Source: Megamonas hypermegale_A (lineage in GTDB: Bacteria > Bacillota > Negativicutes > Selenomonadales > Selenomonadaceae). From it: 64,000 nt of DNA. The notes under the pieces were generated by a model, which searched no databases, was not told where the DNA came from, and saw only the letters and a program-made list of their open reading frames with translations. Where the stretch lies: the NCBI RefSeq assembly GCF_030371585.1, contig NZ_JAUDCE010000003.1; one strand, 5' to 3'. Made by a program: the position numbers and the translations under genes. This document shows, in pieces, positions 33,501 through 41,761 of the stretch. The stretch's first letter is position 1. Each line of letters opens with the position of its first letter.

Positions 33501-34721
33501 TTATTCTAAAGGAATGTCCTTCCTGTTTACAATCAGTTCCGCCGTAAATTTCTGTCCTTTAACTATACAGCAGCCTTTCGGCAGATATATAAAGCCGTTG
33601 TATTCATGCAGCAGTGTCGAACGGGTAACAGCTTTCGGATTGATATACAACGCATGATATTCTCCCGCCCGCTCAAAAATATGCACCTGCAAGCAGAAAT
33701 CAGCATTACCCGGCGCCGTAAAATCAAAATCAGCTGTAACATTCACCGTATCCGTAACGCTTTCCGTCTGATTATAATATTCCTCCACAATCGACTTCAG
33801 ATAAAAACGCATGGCTAGCTCCGCACCGTTCGGCGGACCAGCAATTCCCAATACGGGCTTATCATTGAATACGGAAAAACTGGAATGCTTGCCCGGCCGG
33901 CAGCCCAGTTCATAAACGAGCACCTCGCCTTCCGTTTCCAGCAAATCGAGCGTAAAATCCTTCGTTCCTTTGGAAGAACCGGCATTGATTAAAATAATAT
34001 CCGCTTCTTCGCTTGCCTTTATCAAAGCTTCCTTAATCGCTTTTTTATCATCCGGCACAATGGGATATATCACCAAATCCGCCTGATACATCTCAGCAAA
34101 ACCATGCAGCATCATGCTGTTGGACTCCACATTCTTATCTGCCGGATAATCATCACTTCGCCACGAAACAAGCTCATCTCCCGTCGGCAAAAATATGATT
34201 TTCGGTCTGGCAATAACCTTGACAGCCTTCACTCCGCCCGAAGCAAGCAATCCCAGCAGCGGCGGCGTTATTACCTCGTTTTTATGTACCAGAACTTCAT
34301 TTTCGCCAATCAGACTGCCTACCAGGTCGATAAGCTGCCCTTTTTTTGCCGGTTTTTGCAAAATCTGCAGCTGTCCGTCCTGAAAACGCACATCCTCAAT
34401 CAGAATAACTGTGTCGTAACCGGCAGGCACCACGCAGCCTGTATTGGCAAAAACATATTCTCGGCCTTCCATCCATGCCGTCGTATCCGGCATACCGCCT
34501 GCAAAGTCGGCAAAACGCACACCGATACCGTCCATTTTACTCACCGGCTGTTTCGGCAGTACCGTCTTTGCTTTTATATCCTCCGCTGCCACTTTTCCTG
34601 CCGCCTGGTACAAATCAACCATTTCATACCGCCGGGAAAAACTTATTTTACTGCGCAGAAAATTTTTCATATCATCACGCGACGGCATCGGACCCTTTTC
34701 AACATATTCACGATAACCCAT
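33501..34721 (-). CDS. moeA: Molybdopterin molybdenumtransferase, MoeA family
   Basis: Inserts molybdate into adenylated molybdopterin. 406 aa: N-terminal SKMDGIGVRFADF, central MogA-like domain with FLPTGDELV and INAGSSKGTKDFTLDLL, then the C-terminal GIAGPPNGAELAM. The AGSSKGTKD loop resembles the MoeA group often fused to a PBP-like domain rather than E. coli MoeA. No fusion is present here. Co-directional with moaA. Confidence 0.88.
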   Translation of the reverse strand: MGYREYVEKGPMPSRDDMKNFLRSKISFSRRYEMVDLYQAAGKVAAEDIKAKTVLPKQPVSKMDGIGVRFADFAGGMPDTTAWMEGREYVFANTGCVVPAGYDTVILIEDVRFQDGQLQILQKPAKKGQLIDLVGSLIGENEVLVHKNEVITPPLLGLLASGGVKAVKVIARPKIIFLPTGDELVSWRSDDYPADKNVESNSMMLHGFAEMYQADLVIYPIVPDDKKAIKEALIKASEEADIILINAGSSKGTKDFTLDLLETEGEVLVYELGCRPGKHSSFSVFNDKPVLGIAGPPNGAELAMRFYLKSIVEEYYNQTESVTDTVNVTADFDFTAPGNADFCLQVHIFERAGEYHALYINPKAVTRSTLLHEYNGFIYLPKGCCIVKGQKFTAELIVNRKDIPLE

Positions 34722-34791
34722 AATCTCACCTCATCAAACTCATATTAAAATAGTACGGTACTTTCTTTCTTAAGTCAAAAAACATTGACCG

Positions 34792-35082
34792 TCATTTTAT
34801 TTTTCCCGCAAAGAAATAGATAAGCACCGTCAGAATTATTCCCGCCAATCCGTACAGCGGACCTTTTTCAACGAACGCATATATCGTCATCGCAATGCAG
34901 ACTACCAAAGCGATGGCTATCTGCTTGGCATTCTCCTTGCGATAAGCGAACGTGCCGTAATCCACTCCGGCTTCTTGCTGAAAACATTCCTGACAGATAA
35001 TCCGCTTTTCTCCGTTCTGCGTCGTATTTACCAAAGCTTTCTTTTCATCTATTTTTTTATGACAAATGCTGCATTCTACCAT
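34792..35082 (-). CDS. Small membrane protein with N-terminal zinc-ribbon-like Cys pairs
   Basis: I do not recognise a named family. About 96 aa: two CxxC pairs (CSICHKK near residue 4, CQEC near 31), a linker, then two hydrophobic segments and a basic end. I start at ATG 35082 (MVECSICHKK), which follows AGAGGATTGTT; the frame opens slightly earlier. Probably a membrane-anchored metal-binding protein; no function is implied by its neighbours. Confidence 0.7.
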   Translation of the reverse strand: MVECSICHKKIDEKKALVNTTQNGEKRIICQECFQQEAGVDYGTFAYRKENAKQIAIALVVCIAMTIYAFVEKGPLYGLAGIILTVLIYFFAGKIK

Positions 35083-35119
35083 AACAATCCTCTTTCGTTT
35101 CATAAAATATTAAAACAAA

Positions 35120-35144
35120 AAAGACCCGCCAAAAAGCAGGTCTG
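35120..35144 (-). terminator. Hairpin followed by T-run on the - strand
   Basis: AGACCCGC and GCAGGTCT form a stem around CAAAAA; the - strand continues TTTTTTG. It ends something transcribed leftward, but I see no gene for it other than distant tRNA-Ser. Confidence 0.55.
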
Positions 35145-35146
35145 TA

Positions 35147-35560
35147 ATGCCAACTTCCATCTTCTTTTTTATTCTATTCTCTCAGCCTTATTATACCTTA
35201 TCTCAAATCCATAATACAATAAAAATATATAAAAATGCTGATAGCACCTGTTTTGTAGAATTCATGTTGCAGACATTATATGACATGCTGATACAAGTAA
35301 GTCAAAGCGACTATGATACCGACCATGTTAGCGACCAAGAAAACGACTATGTTAAACGCCTTTTAACGATTTTAAATGACAAAGAACTTAGCATAACAGA
35401 AATAATGCTGCAGTTGGGATTAAAACATAAGCCTACATTTAGAAAAAATTATTTAAATCCGGCATTGGAGAAAGGTTTAATTGAACGAACCATTCCAGAC
35501 AAACCAAGAAGCAAAAATCAAAAATACAGAATAAAAAAATCTGAAAAAATCAGTAAGTAG
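35147..35560 (+). pseudogene. C-terminal fragment of an AlbA/Fic-type ATP-binding regulator
   Basis: The frame ends in a winged-helix tail typical of AlbA_2/RecG-like or Fic proteins: LSITEIMLQLGLKHKPTFR, then YLNPALEKGLIE and TIPDKPRSKNQKYR. The catalytic or ATP-binding N-terminus is missing and the preceding sequence (first ~45 codons) looks non-coding. No start with a convincing ribosome binding site. It is best read as the remnant of a larger gene beside tRNA-Ser, perhaps left by an excised or decayed mobile segment. Confidence 0.7.
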
Positions 35561-35606
35561 AACCAAAATGGAACCAAAACACAAAATCCGGCTGAAAACA
35601 GAACTA

Positions 35607-35640
35607 AAAAAGGCTTTGCGAAAATCTCGCAAAGCCTTGA
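35607..35640 (-). terminator. Terminator of tRNA-Ser
   Basis: AAGGCTTTGCG and CGCAAAGCCTT form a perfect 11 bp stem; the - strand continues TTTTTTAG. Confidence 0.87.
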
Positions 35641-35648
35641 ATTTTCTC

Positions 35649-35736
35649 TGGCAGAGAGGGTGGGATTCGAACCCACGGTACCTTGCGGTACAATTGATTT
35701 CGAGTCAATCACCTTCGACCACTCGGACACCTCTCC
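35649..35736 (-). tRNA. tRNA-Ser (CGA)
   Basis: Class II tRNA of 88 bases with a long variable arm (TGTACCGCAAGGTACC), anticodon loop CTCGAAA region giving CGA, T-arm GGTTCGAATCC and encoded CCA. Confidence 0.93.
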
Positions 35737-35794
35737 ATTGTTCTATTAGTAGAACACAAAAGATTATATCATTGTTGGAAATAAAAAACAAGCT

Positions 35795-35980
35795 TTATTT
35801 CACTATACCGCGTACCATTTTTTCAAATTTAGCACGCGGCATCATCACAAAATGACCGCAGCCGGTGCATTTTATGCCAAAATCCATACCGGTACGGATA
35901 ATCGTCCATGTGTCGCTGCCGCATGGATGTTTCTTCTTCATGCGGACGATGTCATTAACATTGTATTGCACTTTTTCCAA
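35795..35980 (-). CDS. DUF951 family protein
   Basis: Small conserved Firmicute protein of unknown function. The signature is complete: RMKKKHPCGSDTW, then IKCTGCGHFVMMPRAKFEK with a CxxC pair. About 61 aa if translation starts at TTG 35980, eight bases after AAAAAGGATGG; the ATG at 35992 overlaps that ribosome binding site. Only 10 bases separate it from the CDF gene upstream on the same strand (which ends at 36003), so they are co-transcribed. Confidence 0.85.
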   Translation of the reverse strand: MEKVQYNVNDIVRMKKKHPCGSDTWTIIRTGMDFGIKCTGCGHFVMMPRAKFEKMVRGIVK

Positions 35981-36002
35981 ATACTGCACCATCCTTTTTG
36001 TA

Positions 36003-36911
36003 TTAATTCACTTCAGCGTAGTTTTTTTTTATAACTGCGCCGTTTTTATCGACCGGTTCCGGATGAATAGTAACATCGAATTTGCCCATCTTCTGTCTAA
36101 TTTTATATTCTATGTCGTCACACGTTTCATGTACTTTATACAGCGGCATATCCTTTTCAAAAGTTACATGCACATCAAGCAGTTTTTCCGAACCCGATTT
36201 ACGTGTGCGCAGATGATGATAGCCAATTAAATCCTTATGTTCCATGATTATCTCACCGATAATCTTTTCTTCTTCCGGTGATAAACTGCTGTCGGTAAGT
36301 TCTCTGGCGCTTTCCATCACCATTTTATAGCCGGCGCGGAAAATTATCAATGCCACTACAATGGCGATAACCGGGTCAAGCCATAAAAAGCCGAATACCT
36401 TCATACCTACAAGACCGAGCATTACGCCGACAGACGTCCATACATCGGACTGAAGATGCAGCCCGTCAGCCTCCAGCGCCTGCGAATCCGTTTTTTTTGC
36501 TACAGCAATTAAGCGGCGCGAAACGAAAAAGTTAACAATAATGGATATAATCATAATGTATATGCCGTACTGCAGAAATTCCGGGTCAAGCGGCGTATTG
36601 AATTTATGCACTGCTTCGTAAATGATAAACAGCGCCGTTCCTACAATCAGCAGAGCTTCTACCGCTGACGACAGATTTTCAAATTTGCCGTGACCATAAT
36701 CGTGTTCACTATCCGGCGGCGCAACTGATTTTCGCACAGCCCAAAAAGCTATAAATGCAGCTATCAAATCGACTCCGGAGTGAATAGCTTCGGAAATCAG
36801 GCTCAATGCTCCCACATATAAGCCGACTGCCAATTTCAATATAACGAGCAGCGTATTGGAAACAATAGACAGCCATGCCGTCTGTTTTTTCAACGCATCC
36901 ATTTCCGTCAT
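36003..36911 (-). CDS. Cation diffusion facilitator (CDF) efflux transporter
   Basis: Proton-coupled metal efflux in the cytoplasmic membrane (Zn, Fe, Mn or Co). About 302 aa, six membrane segments and a C-terminal cytoplasmic domain with HHLRTRKSG and HVTFEKDMPLY. Metal-site residues appear as EAIHSGVDL (H..D), DYGHGKFE and LHLQSDVWTSVG. I choose ATG 36911 because GGAGG lies seven bases upstream; the frame opens at 36986. A Fur-like sequence lies just upstream, hinting at iron or manganese. Confidence 0.9.
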   Translation of the reverse strand: MTEMDALKKQTAWLSIVSNTLLVILKLAVGLYVGALSLISEAIHSGVDLIAAFIAFWAVRKSVAPPDSEHDYGHGKFENLSSAVEALLIVGTALFIIYEAVHKFNTPLDPEFLQYGIYIMIISIIVNFFVSRRLIAVAKKTDSQALEADGLHLQSDVWTSVGVMLGLVGMKVFGFLWLDPVIAIVVALIIFRAGYKMVMESARELTDSSLSPEEEKIIGEIIMEHKDLIGYHHLRTRKSGSEKLLDVHVTFEKDMPLYKVHETCDDIEYKIRQKMGKFDVTIHPEPVDKNGAVIKKNYAEVN

Positions 36912-36937
36912 TATATTACCTCCAAAAATAAAATAAA

Positions 36938-36952
36938 TGTCAATAATTATCA
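36938..36952 (-). promoter_or_regulatory. Fur-like 7-1-7 box before the CDF gene
   Basis: On the - strand TGATAAT-T-ATTGACA, close to the 7-1-7 Fur consensus TGATAAT-N-ATTATCA (five of seven in the second half). It lies about 30 bases before the CDF start. By eye only. Confidence 0.4.
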
Positions 36953-37103
36953 TTTGAAAAACTGTTGCAATAGAAAAAATCTGCACAACTAATAGATAGC
37001 GTGCAGAAACTGTTTTCCAGATTTTCTCTATATTAACACATTCAATTTAAAGTGTAAAGCTGTATGGATATTTTTGAACGCATTTTCTCTAGACAAAAAT
37101 AAA

Positions 37104-37136
37104 ATTAATGATAATATAGATATCAGTATCATTAAT
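37104..37136. promoter_or_regulatory. 10 bp inverted repeat upstream of manA
   Basis: ATTAATGATA and TATCATTAAT are exact complements separated by 13 bases, ending 15 bases before the manA start. The size suits a repressor operator over the promoter; the regulator is unknown. Confidence 0.45.
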
Positions 37137-37151
37137 GAAGGACGTGAATAA

Positions 37152-38117
37152 ATGCTTTATCCTCTAAAACTCAAAGCCGCTTTTAAAGATTATCTCTGGG
37201 GCGGCACTCGTCTGCGCGATGAATTCAACAAGCAGACCGATATCAATCCTGTTGCTGAAAGCTGGGAGCTGTCCTGCCACCACGACGGGCAAAGTATAAT
37301 CGAAAACGGCAGCTATACAGGCAAAACGTTAAATGATTATATCGAAACGGAAAGCAAATCTGTAATCGGCACTAAAGCTGCAAATAAGAAGGATTTCCCT
37401 ATCCTGATAAAATTCATTGATGCCAAACAAAGCCTATCTGTACAGGTTCATCCTGATGATAATTACGCTCTCTTAAATGAAGGTGAGTCCGGCAAGACGG
37501 AAATGTGGTACGTAATGGATGCTGAACCGAACTCCACGCTGATTTACGGTTTTACGAAAAATATCTCTCATCAGGAATTTGCTAAGCGCATTCATGACAA
37601 TACTCTGCTGGAAGTCTGCAATCAGGTTCCGATAAAAAAAGGCGACGTATTTTTTATCGAAGCCGGTACGCTCCATGCAATCGGCGCTGGCGCATTGATT
37701 GCCGAAATTCAGCAAAGCTCCAACTCCACCTACCGAGTTTACGATTACGGCCGCATCGGCAAAGACGGCAAACCGCGCCAGCTGCATATTGAAAAGGCGC
37801 TTGCCGTAACGAAACTGCAGCCGCCGACAAGAAAACCGGAAGCCATTGCCAAATTAAGCTGTTTCACTGATTATGATTTGACAATTTTGGCACAGTGCGA
37901 CCTGTTCAACGTCAGCCATTTTCATCTGCACGGCAACTGCAATTTAAACGCGGCCAAAGACAGCTTTCATTCCATTCTAGTTCTGGACGGAGAAATGGCT
38001 CTGACCTGCAATGCCGACAGTTTCACCGTAAAAAAAGGCGACAGTCTCTTTATCCCGGCAAATATGGGCGAATACATCCTAAACGGCACAGGCGAATTTA
38101 TTTTAACTACTTTATAA
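37152..38117 (+). CDS. manA: Mannose-6-phosphate isomerase, class I
   Basis: Zinc enzyme interconverting mannose-6-P and fructose-6-P. 321 aa cupin; metal-binding SVQVHPDDNYAL near residue 95 and FIEAGTLHAIGAG near 170 are intact, and YDYGRIGKDGKPRQLHI follows. AAGGACGTGAATAA precedes the ATG. Could channel mannose from the PTS at the left edge into glycolysis, though the genes are far apart. Confidence 0.93.
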   Translation: MLYPLKLKAAFKDYLWGGTRLRDEFNKQTDINPVAESWELSCHHDGQSIIENGSYTGKTLNDYIETESKSVIGTKAANKKDFPILIKFIDAKQSLSVQVHPDDNYALLNEGESGKTEMWYVMDAEPNSTLIYGFTKNISHQEFAKRIHDNTLLEVCNQVPIKKGDVFFIEAGTLHAIGAGALIAEIQQSSNSTYRVYDYGRIGKDGKPRQLHIEKALAVTKLQPPTRKPEAIAKLSCFTDYDLTILAQCDLFNVSHFHLHGNCNLNAAKDSFHSILVLDGEMALTCNADSFTVKKGDSLFIPANMGEYILNGTGEFILTTL

Positions 38118-38125
38118 TACAAACA

Positions 38126-38173
38126 AATAAAAAAGGCATTGAACATCTATCAAATGTTCAATGCCTTTTTGTT
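38126..38173. terminator. Bidirectional terminator between manA and MFS gene
   Basis: AAAGGCATTGAACAT and ATGTTCAATGCCTTT form a perfect 15 bp stem with T-runs on both strands. Confidence 0.9.
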
Positions 38174-38180
38174 TATAAGT

Positions 38181-39386
38181 TTATAGATTTTGGTATTTTA
38201 AGGATAACTTCACTGGTGTAATATACACAAGAACAATGCTTACTACCAATAACGCCGTTGTAAGTCCCAAAGCTGCCGAAAGCCCTATCCATTCAGCAAC
38301 ACTGCTGGTAAGCATTGTGCCTACTCCGCCCAGACCGAAGGACAGACCGAGCATCATGCCCGATGCCATGCCTGGATTGTCCGGCAGAAAGTTCTGTCCC
38401 CAGACGATTGCGCCGGGATTGGCCGCCATTGACAATGCCCCTGACAGGAATAATGCAATGTAAATTAAAAATCCCGTTTGCGAAATGAGCAGAAAATACA
38501 TTGTCGGAAATATCGCCAGTATAAGTGCCCATAAAATAACTTTCTTGTAACCGATTTTATCATTAAGAGCGCCACCGGCAAGACCGCCGATAACACTGCC
38601 GCACAGATAAACGGTAAGTATCCAGCCGCCTGACGTGCTGTCATAGCCCTGCTGCATCGCCCATAACGGCAGGAACGTTACGAGTGCTGTAAACACCCAC
38701 GCGCGTATGCCCATGGATATGTTCAGCAGCATAAGCGGCTTATGCTTAAACAGACGGCTGAAGCTGAAGTGCATATTTTTAGCGACCTGCTCATTGACGA
38801 AACGCCGCCGCGACAGACCGGAGCTGTACATGAAAAATCCCAGAACAAATGCCGGAAGTATCAATACCGGCAAATATTTCAAATCGAAAGCTTCCATAAA
38901 ATAAACGAGCAAAATCGGCGAAAAAGCAAAACCGAGACTGCCTCCGGCGACGAAGATGGATATCGACGAGGACAGTTTTCCTTCCGGTGCGACTTTGCTG
39001 ATAAGACCTGCTCCCATCGGATGAAAAGTGGATACTGCCAAACCGCTCAAGGCGATAAGCACGGCCAGCAGCCAAAATTCGTTCACCCAGCTAGTCATGC
39101 AGATGAACACCGCGCCGAACGGTATCAAAAACGGCATCAGCTTGTTGAAATTGTATTTATCCATCATATAGCCGAAAACGGGCTGCAATACGTTCGCTGT
39201 AAACGACATCACCATTACCAAAACGCCGCTCAGCGTAAGCGACAGTCCCAGTTTGGGAATTAATATCGGCAGCAGTATCGGCAGAAAGTTGCAGTAAAAA
39301 TCATTAAAAAAATGCCCCATGGACAGCAATAATACCTGCAAATACGATTTTTTCCCTGATTTGCTTTGCAATGCTATTTCCGTCAT
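38181..39386 (-). CDS. MFS transporter, fosmidomycin-resistance (Fsr) type
   Basis: Twelve-segment major facilitator efflux protein. The opening LLSMGHFFNDFYCNFLPILL and the VLQPVFGYMMDKYNF motif A region match the Fsr group. About 401 aa from the ATG at 39386, which has GAGAGG upstream; the longer frame runs into the tRNA-Pro gene and is not the start. Substrate not assignable from sequence. Confidence 0.85.
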   Translation of the reverse strand: MTEIALQSKSGKKSYLQVLLLSMGHFFNDFYCNFLPILLPILIPKLGLSLTLSGVLVMVMSFTANVLQPVFGYMMDKYNFNKLMPFLIPFGAVFICMTSWVNEFWLLAVLIALSGLAVSTFHPMGAGLISKVAPEGKLSSSISIFVAGGSLGFAFSPILLVYFMEAFDLKYLPVLILPAFVLGFFMYSSGLSRRRFVNEQVAKNMHFSFSRLFKHKPLMLLNISMGIRAWVFTALVTFLPLWAMQQGYDSTSGGWILTVYLCGSVIGGLAGGALNDKIGYKKVILWALILAIFPTMYFLLISQTGFLIYIALFLSGALSMAANPGAIVWGQNFLPDNPGMASGMMLGLSFGLGGVGTMLTSSVAEWIGLSAALGLTTALLVVSIVLVYITPVKLSLKYQNL

Positions 39387-39422
39387 CATATACCTCTCTT
39401 GCAAAAATTTTATTTTAAACAC

Positions 39423-39452
39423 AAAAAAAAGGAAGCTTTCGCTTCCTTGATG
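39423..39452 (-). terminator. Terminator of the tRNA-Pro pair
   Basis: On the - strand GGAAGCGAAAGCTTCC followed by eight T, directly after tRNA-Pro(CGG). Confidence 0.9.
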
Positions 39453-39458
39453 TTTCAA

Positions 39459-39535
39459 TGGTCGGAGCAACAGGATTCGAACCTACGACCTCTTGGTCCC
39501 GAACCAAGCGCTCTACCAAACTGAGCTATGCCCCG
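39459..39535 (-). tRNA. tRNA-Pro (CGG)
   Basis: Cloverleaf of 77 bases, acceptor CGGGGCA/TGCTCCG, anticodon loop TTCGGGA, encoded CCA. Second of the tandem pair in transcription order. Confidence 0.93.
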
Positions 39536-39567
39536 TTCAAATTGAATGTCCCTACGAAAAATTTCGA

Positions 39568-39644
39568 TGGTCGGAGCAGCAGGATTCGAACCTGCGACCC
39601 CCTGGTCCCAAGCCAGGTGCTCTACCAAACTGAGCCATGCCCCG
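39568..39644 (-). tRNA. tRNA-Pro (TGG)
   Basis: Cloverleaf of 77 bases, acceptor CGGGGCA/TGCTCCG, anticodon loop CTTGGGA, encoded CCA. Closely similar in body to the neighbouring tRNA-Pro(CGG), suggesting duplication followed by anticodon change. Confidence 0.93.
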
Positions 39645-39848
39645 TCTTCACTCTTTCCGTGAGAACATGTATTATTATATGACCTGCGATTAAAAATGTC
39701 AACACTTTTTTACGATTTTCCGCAAAAAATTTTTATCAATTCTATGTTTACATTTTTATATGAATTAGCAGGGTATTTTTACAAATTTATAGAATATATT
39801 AACTATCTGGACGCATATAAAATATTACAGAAATTGGAGATGATGCAA

Positions 39849-40874
39849 ATGCATTTTTACTGTGAAAAATGTAAAAAAGAATATCCATTGAATTCCACTT
39901 CTTATCAATGCTCTTGCGGAGGGTTGTTCAGATTATATAAAGATGATAAAGACACTATTCCTCAAGAAGTTTCCATCGGTGAAGTTGTAACGCCTCTTCT
40001 TCCTATACATTTCGGCAAACAGGAAATGTTCTTCAAAATGGAACATTTAAATCCTACCGGCTCTTTCAAAGCGCGCGGTGCTAAAGCAATGGTAAACGTG
40101 CTCAAACATCTCGGCGTGGAAGATATCGTGGAAGATTCCTCTGGTAACGGCGCTTCCGCTCTTGCCGCATATGCCGCTGCTGCCAATATTGACTGCACCG
40201 TTTACGTTCCGGAAAGCATTCCTGCCGGCAAACTGCATCAGATTGAAACGTACGGCGCGCATGTCCGTCTCGTTATCGGCAATCGCGAAGCTACAGCCGA
40301 AGCTGCCAAAAAAGCCGTAGCGCAGGATGAGTCTTATTATGCTTCTCACGTTTACAACCCGTTATTCTTTGAAGGCATTAAATCCATGGCTTATGAAATT
40401 TACAAACAGCTCGGCAATAAAGTACCGGAATATATTTTCCTGCCGGTGGGCAACGGTACAATGCTTTTAGGCCTGTATTACGGATTTGAAGAAATCGGCC
40501 GTCTGCCTGCTTTCGTTGCCGTACAGAGTGAAAACTGCTGTCCGCTCTACAATGCGTTCAAAAAGAAACGCAAAGTTGCTCCGCCGTCTTTCACCATTGC
40601 CGATGCCATCCGTGTAGAAAAACCTATGCGTCTTAAAGAAATGCTCATGGCTATAAACCGCAGCAAAGGTGAAGTAATCACCGTCAGCGATGAAGAAATC
40701 GAAGAAGCACAGCATCAGACAGGCCGCAAAGGCATTTACGTTGAAGCTACCGCCGCTGTTCCTATTGCCGGAGCACTCAAATATTTCCGCAAGGGTAAAC
40801 CGGACAATTACCGCGTAGTTATCCCGATTACCGGCGCCGGACTCAATGGACCGAATAAAAAAAGAAATAAATAA
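39849..40874 (+). CDS. Threonine synthase-like PLP enzyme
   Basis: Fold type II PLP enzyme. An N-terminal zinc-ribbon-like region (CEKCKKEY, CSCGG) precedes the PLP domain with the lysine motif NPTGSFKARGAKAM and the glycine loop PVGNGTMLLG. The C-terminal GAGLNGPN ends the domain. 341 aa from ATG 39849, nine bases after GGAG; the frame opens at 39696 in non-coding-looking sequence. Threonine synthase is most likely; cysteate synthase and related ammonia-lyases share the layout. Confidence 0.8.
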   Translation: MHFYCEKCKKEYPLNSTSYQCSCGGLFRLYKDDKDTIPQEVSIGEVVTPLLPIHFGKQEMFFKMEHLNPTGSFKARGAKAMVNVLKHLGVEDIVEDSSGNGASALAAYAAAANIDCTVYVPESIPAGKLHQIETYGAHVRLVIGNREATAEAAKKAVAQDESYYASHVYNPLFFEGIKSMAYEIYKQLGNKVPEYIFLPVGNGTMLLGLYYGFEEIGRLPAFVAVQSENCCPLYNAFKKKRKVAPPSFTIADAIRVEKPMRLKEMLMAINRSKGEVITVSDEEIEEAQHQTGRKGIYVEATAAVPIAGALKYFRKGKPDNYRVVIPITGAGLNGPNKKRNK

Positions 40875-40879
40875 CTTTC

Positions 40880-40917
40880 TAAGTCAGTGAGCTAAGTGTT
40901 CACTGACTTTTTCATTT
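40880..40917 (+). terminator. Terminator of the threonine synthase-like gene
   Basis: AGTCAGTGA and TCACTGACT form a perfect 9 bp stem followed by TTTTTC. Confidence 0.88.
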
Positions 40918-40978
40918 ACAAAAGCGGCAAAATGATTAATAATAAGCTGTACTCTATTTTTCCAGAAAGGAACGTTTT

Positions 40979-41743
40979 ATGGACGATATTAATCTTTACA
41001 TGCTCTTATTTCTAATCGTTACCGGTTTTATCGCCGCTTTTATCGATACGGTTGTCGGCGGCGGCGGTCTTATATCGCTTCCGGCGCTTTTATTCACCGG
41101 AATGCCGCCCGTCACGGCGATTGCCACGAATAAAGTCGCTGCTTCCATGGGCGCCACTATCGGTTTTGCCTCTTTTGTCCGCTCCGGCCGCGTCGATTTT
41201 TCCACTATCAAATTTCTGCTGCCTTTATCCTTCATCGGTTCCGTTTGCGGCGCCAGTATCCTAAAACTGATACCGTCCGATTTTCTGCGTCCGCTGATTA
41301 TCGCCCTGCTCGTCGCCGTTACCGTTTATACTCTAACGAAGAAAAATTTCGGTCAGATTGCCACCTTTCACGGCATGAGCCGGAAAATGTGGCTTTTGAG
41401 CGCCGTGGCCGCATTTACGTTCGGCTTTTACGACGGCTTTTTCGGTCCCGGCACCGGTACATTTCTGCTGTTCGCTTTTTTATGGATCGGTTTTGATTTT
41501 ATCGGTGCTGCCGCCAATGCCCGCGGACTGAATTTTGCCAGCAATATCGCCGGCGCACTGTTTTTCATTTCCGTCGGCATCGTCGATTTTGCCTACGCTC
41601 TGCCAATGGGTTTTGCCATGATGGTCGGTGCATTCTGCGGTGCCCGCATGGCGATTGCCAAAGGCGCAACGTACGTAAAAACGCTGTTCATCATCATGTC
41701 TGTCGTCTTAATCGGCAAGCAGGTCATCGACTTATTTAAATAA
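40979..41743 (+). CDS. TauE/SafE family membrane transporter
   Basis: Probable anion (sulfite/sulfonate) exporter or permease. 254 aa with seven to eight membrane segments; the family motif AAFIDTVVGGGGLISLPALL near the N-terminus and the repeat-related GFYDGFFGPGTGTFLLFAF in the second half. GAAAGGAACG precedes the ATG. Ppx/GppA follows 18 bases later, likely one transcript. Confidence 0.9.
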   Translation: MDDINLYMLLFLIVTGFIAAFIDTVVGGGGLISLPALLFTGMPPVTAIATNKVAASMGATIGFASFVRSGRVDFSTIKFLLPLSFIGSVCGASILKLIPSDFLRPLIIALLVAVTVYTLTKKNFGQIATFHGMSRKMWLLSAVAAFTFGFYDGFFGPGTGTFLLFAFLWIGFDFIGAAANARGLNFASNIAGALFFISVGIVDFAYALPMGFAMMVGAFCGARMAIAKGATYVKTLFIIMSVVLIGKQVIDLFK

Positions 41744-41761
41744 TTCTCAGGAGGTTTTATT

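Noticed and set aside
39696..39848. Extended N-terminus of the threonine synthase-like protein
   Set aside because: The first 51 codons are AT-rich with no family similarity or ribosome binding site; a good Shine-Dalgarno precedes ATG 39849.
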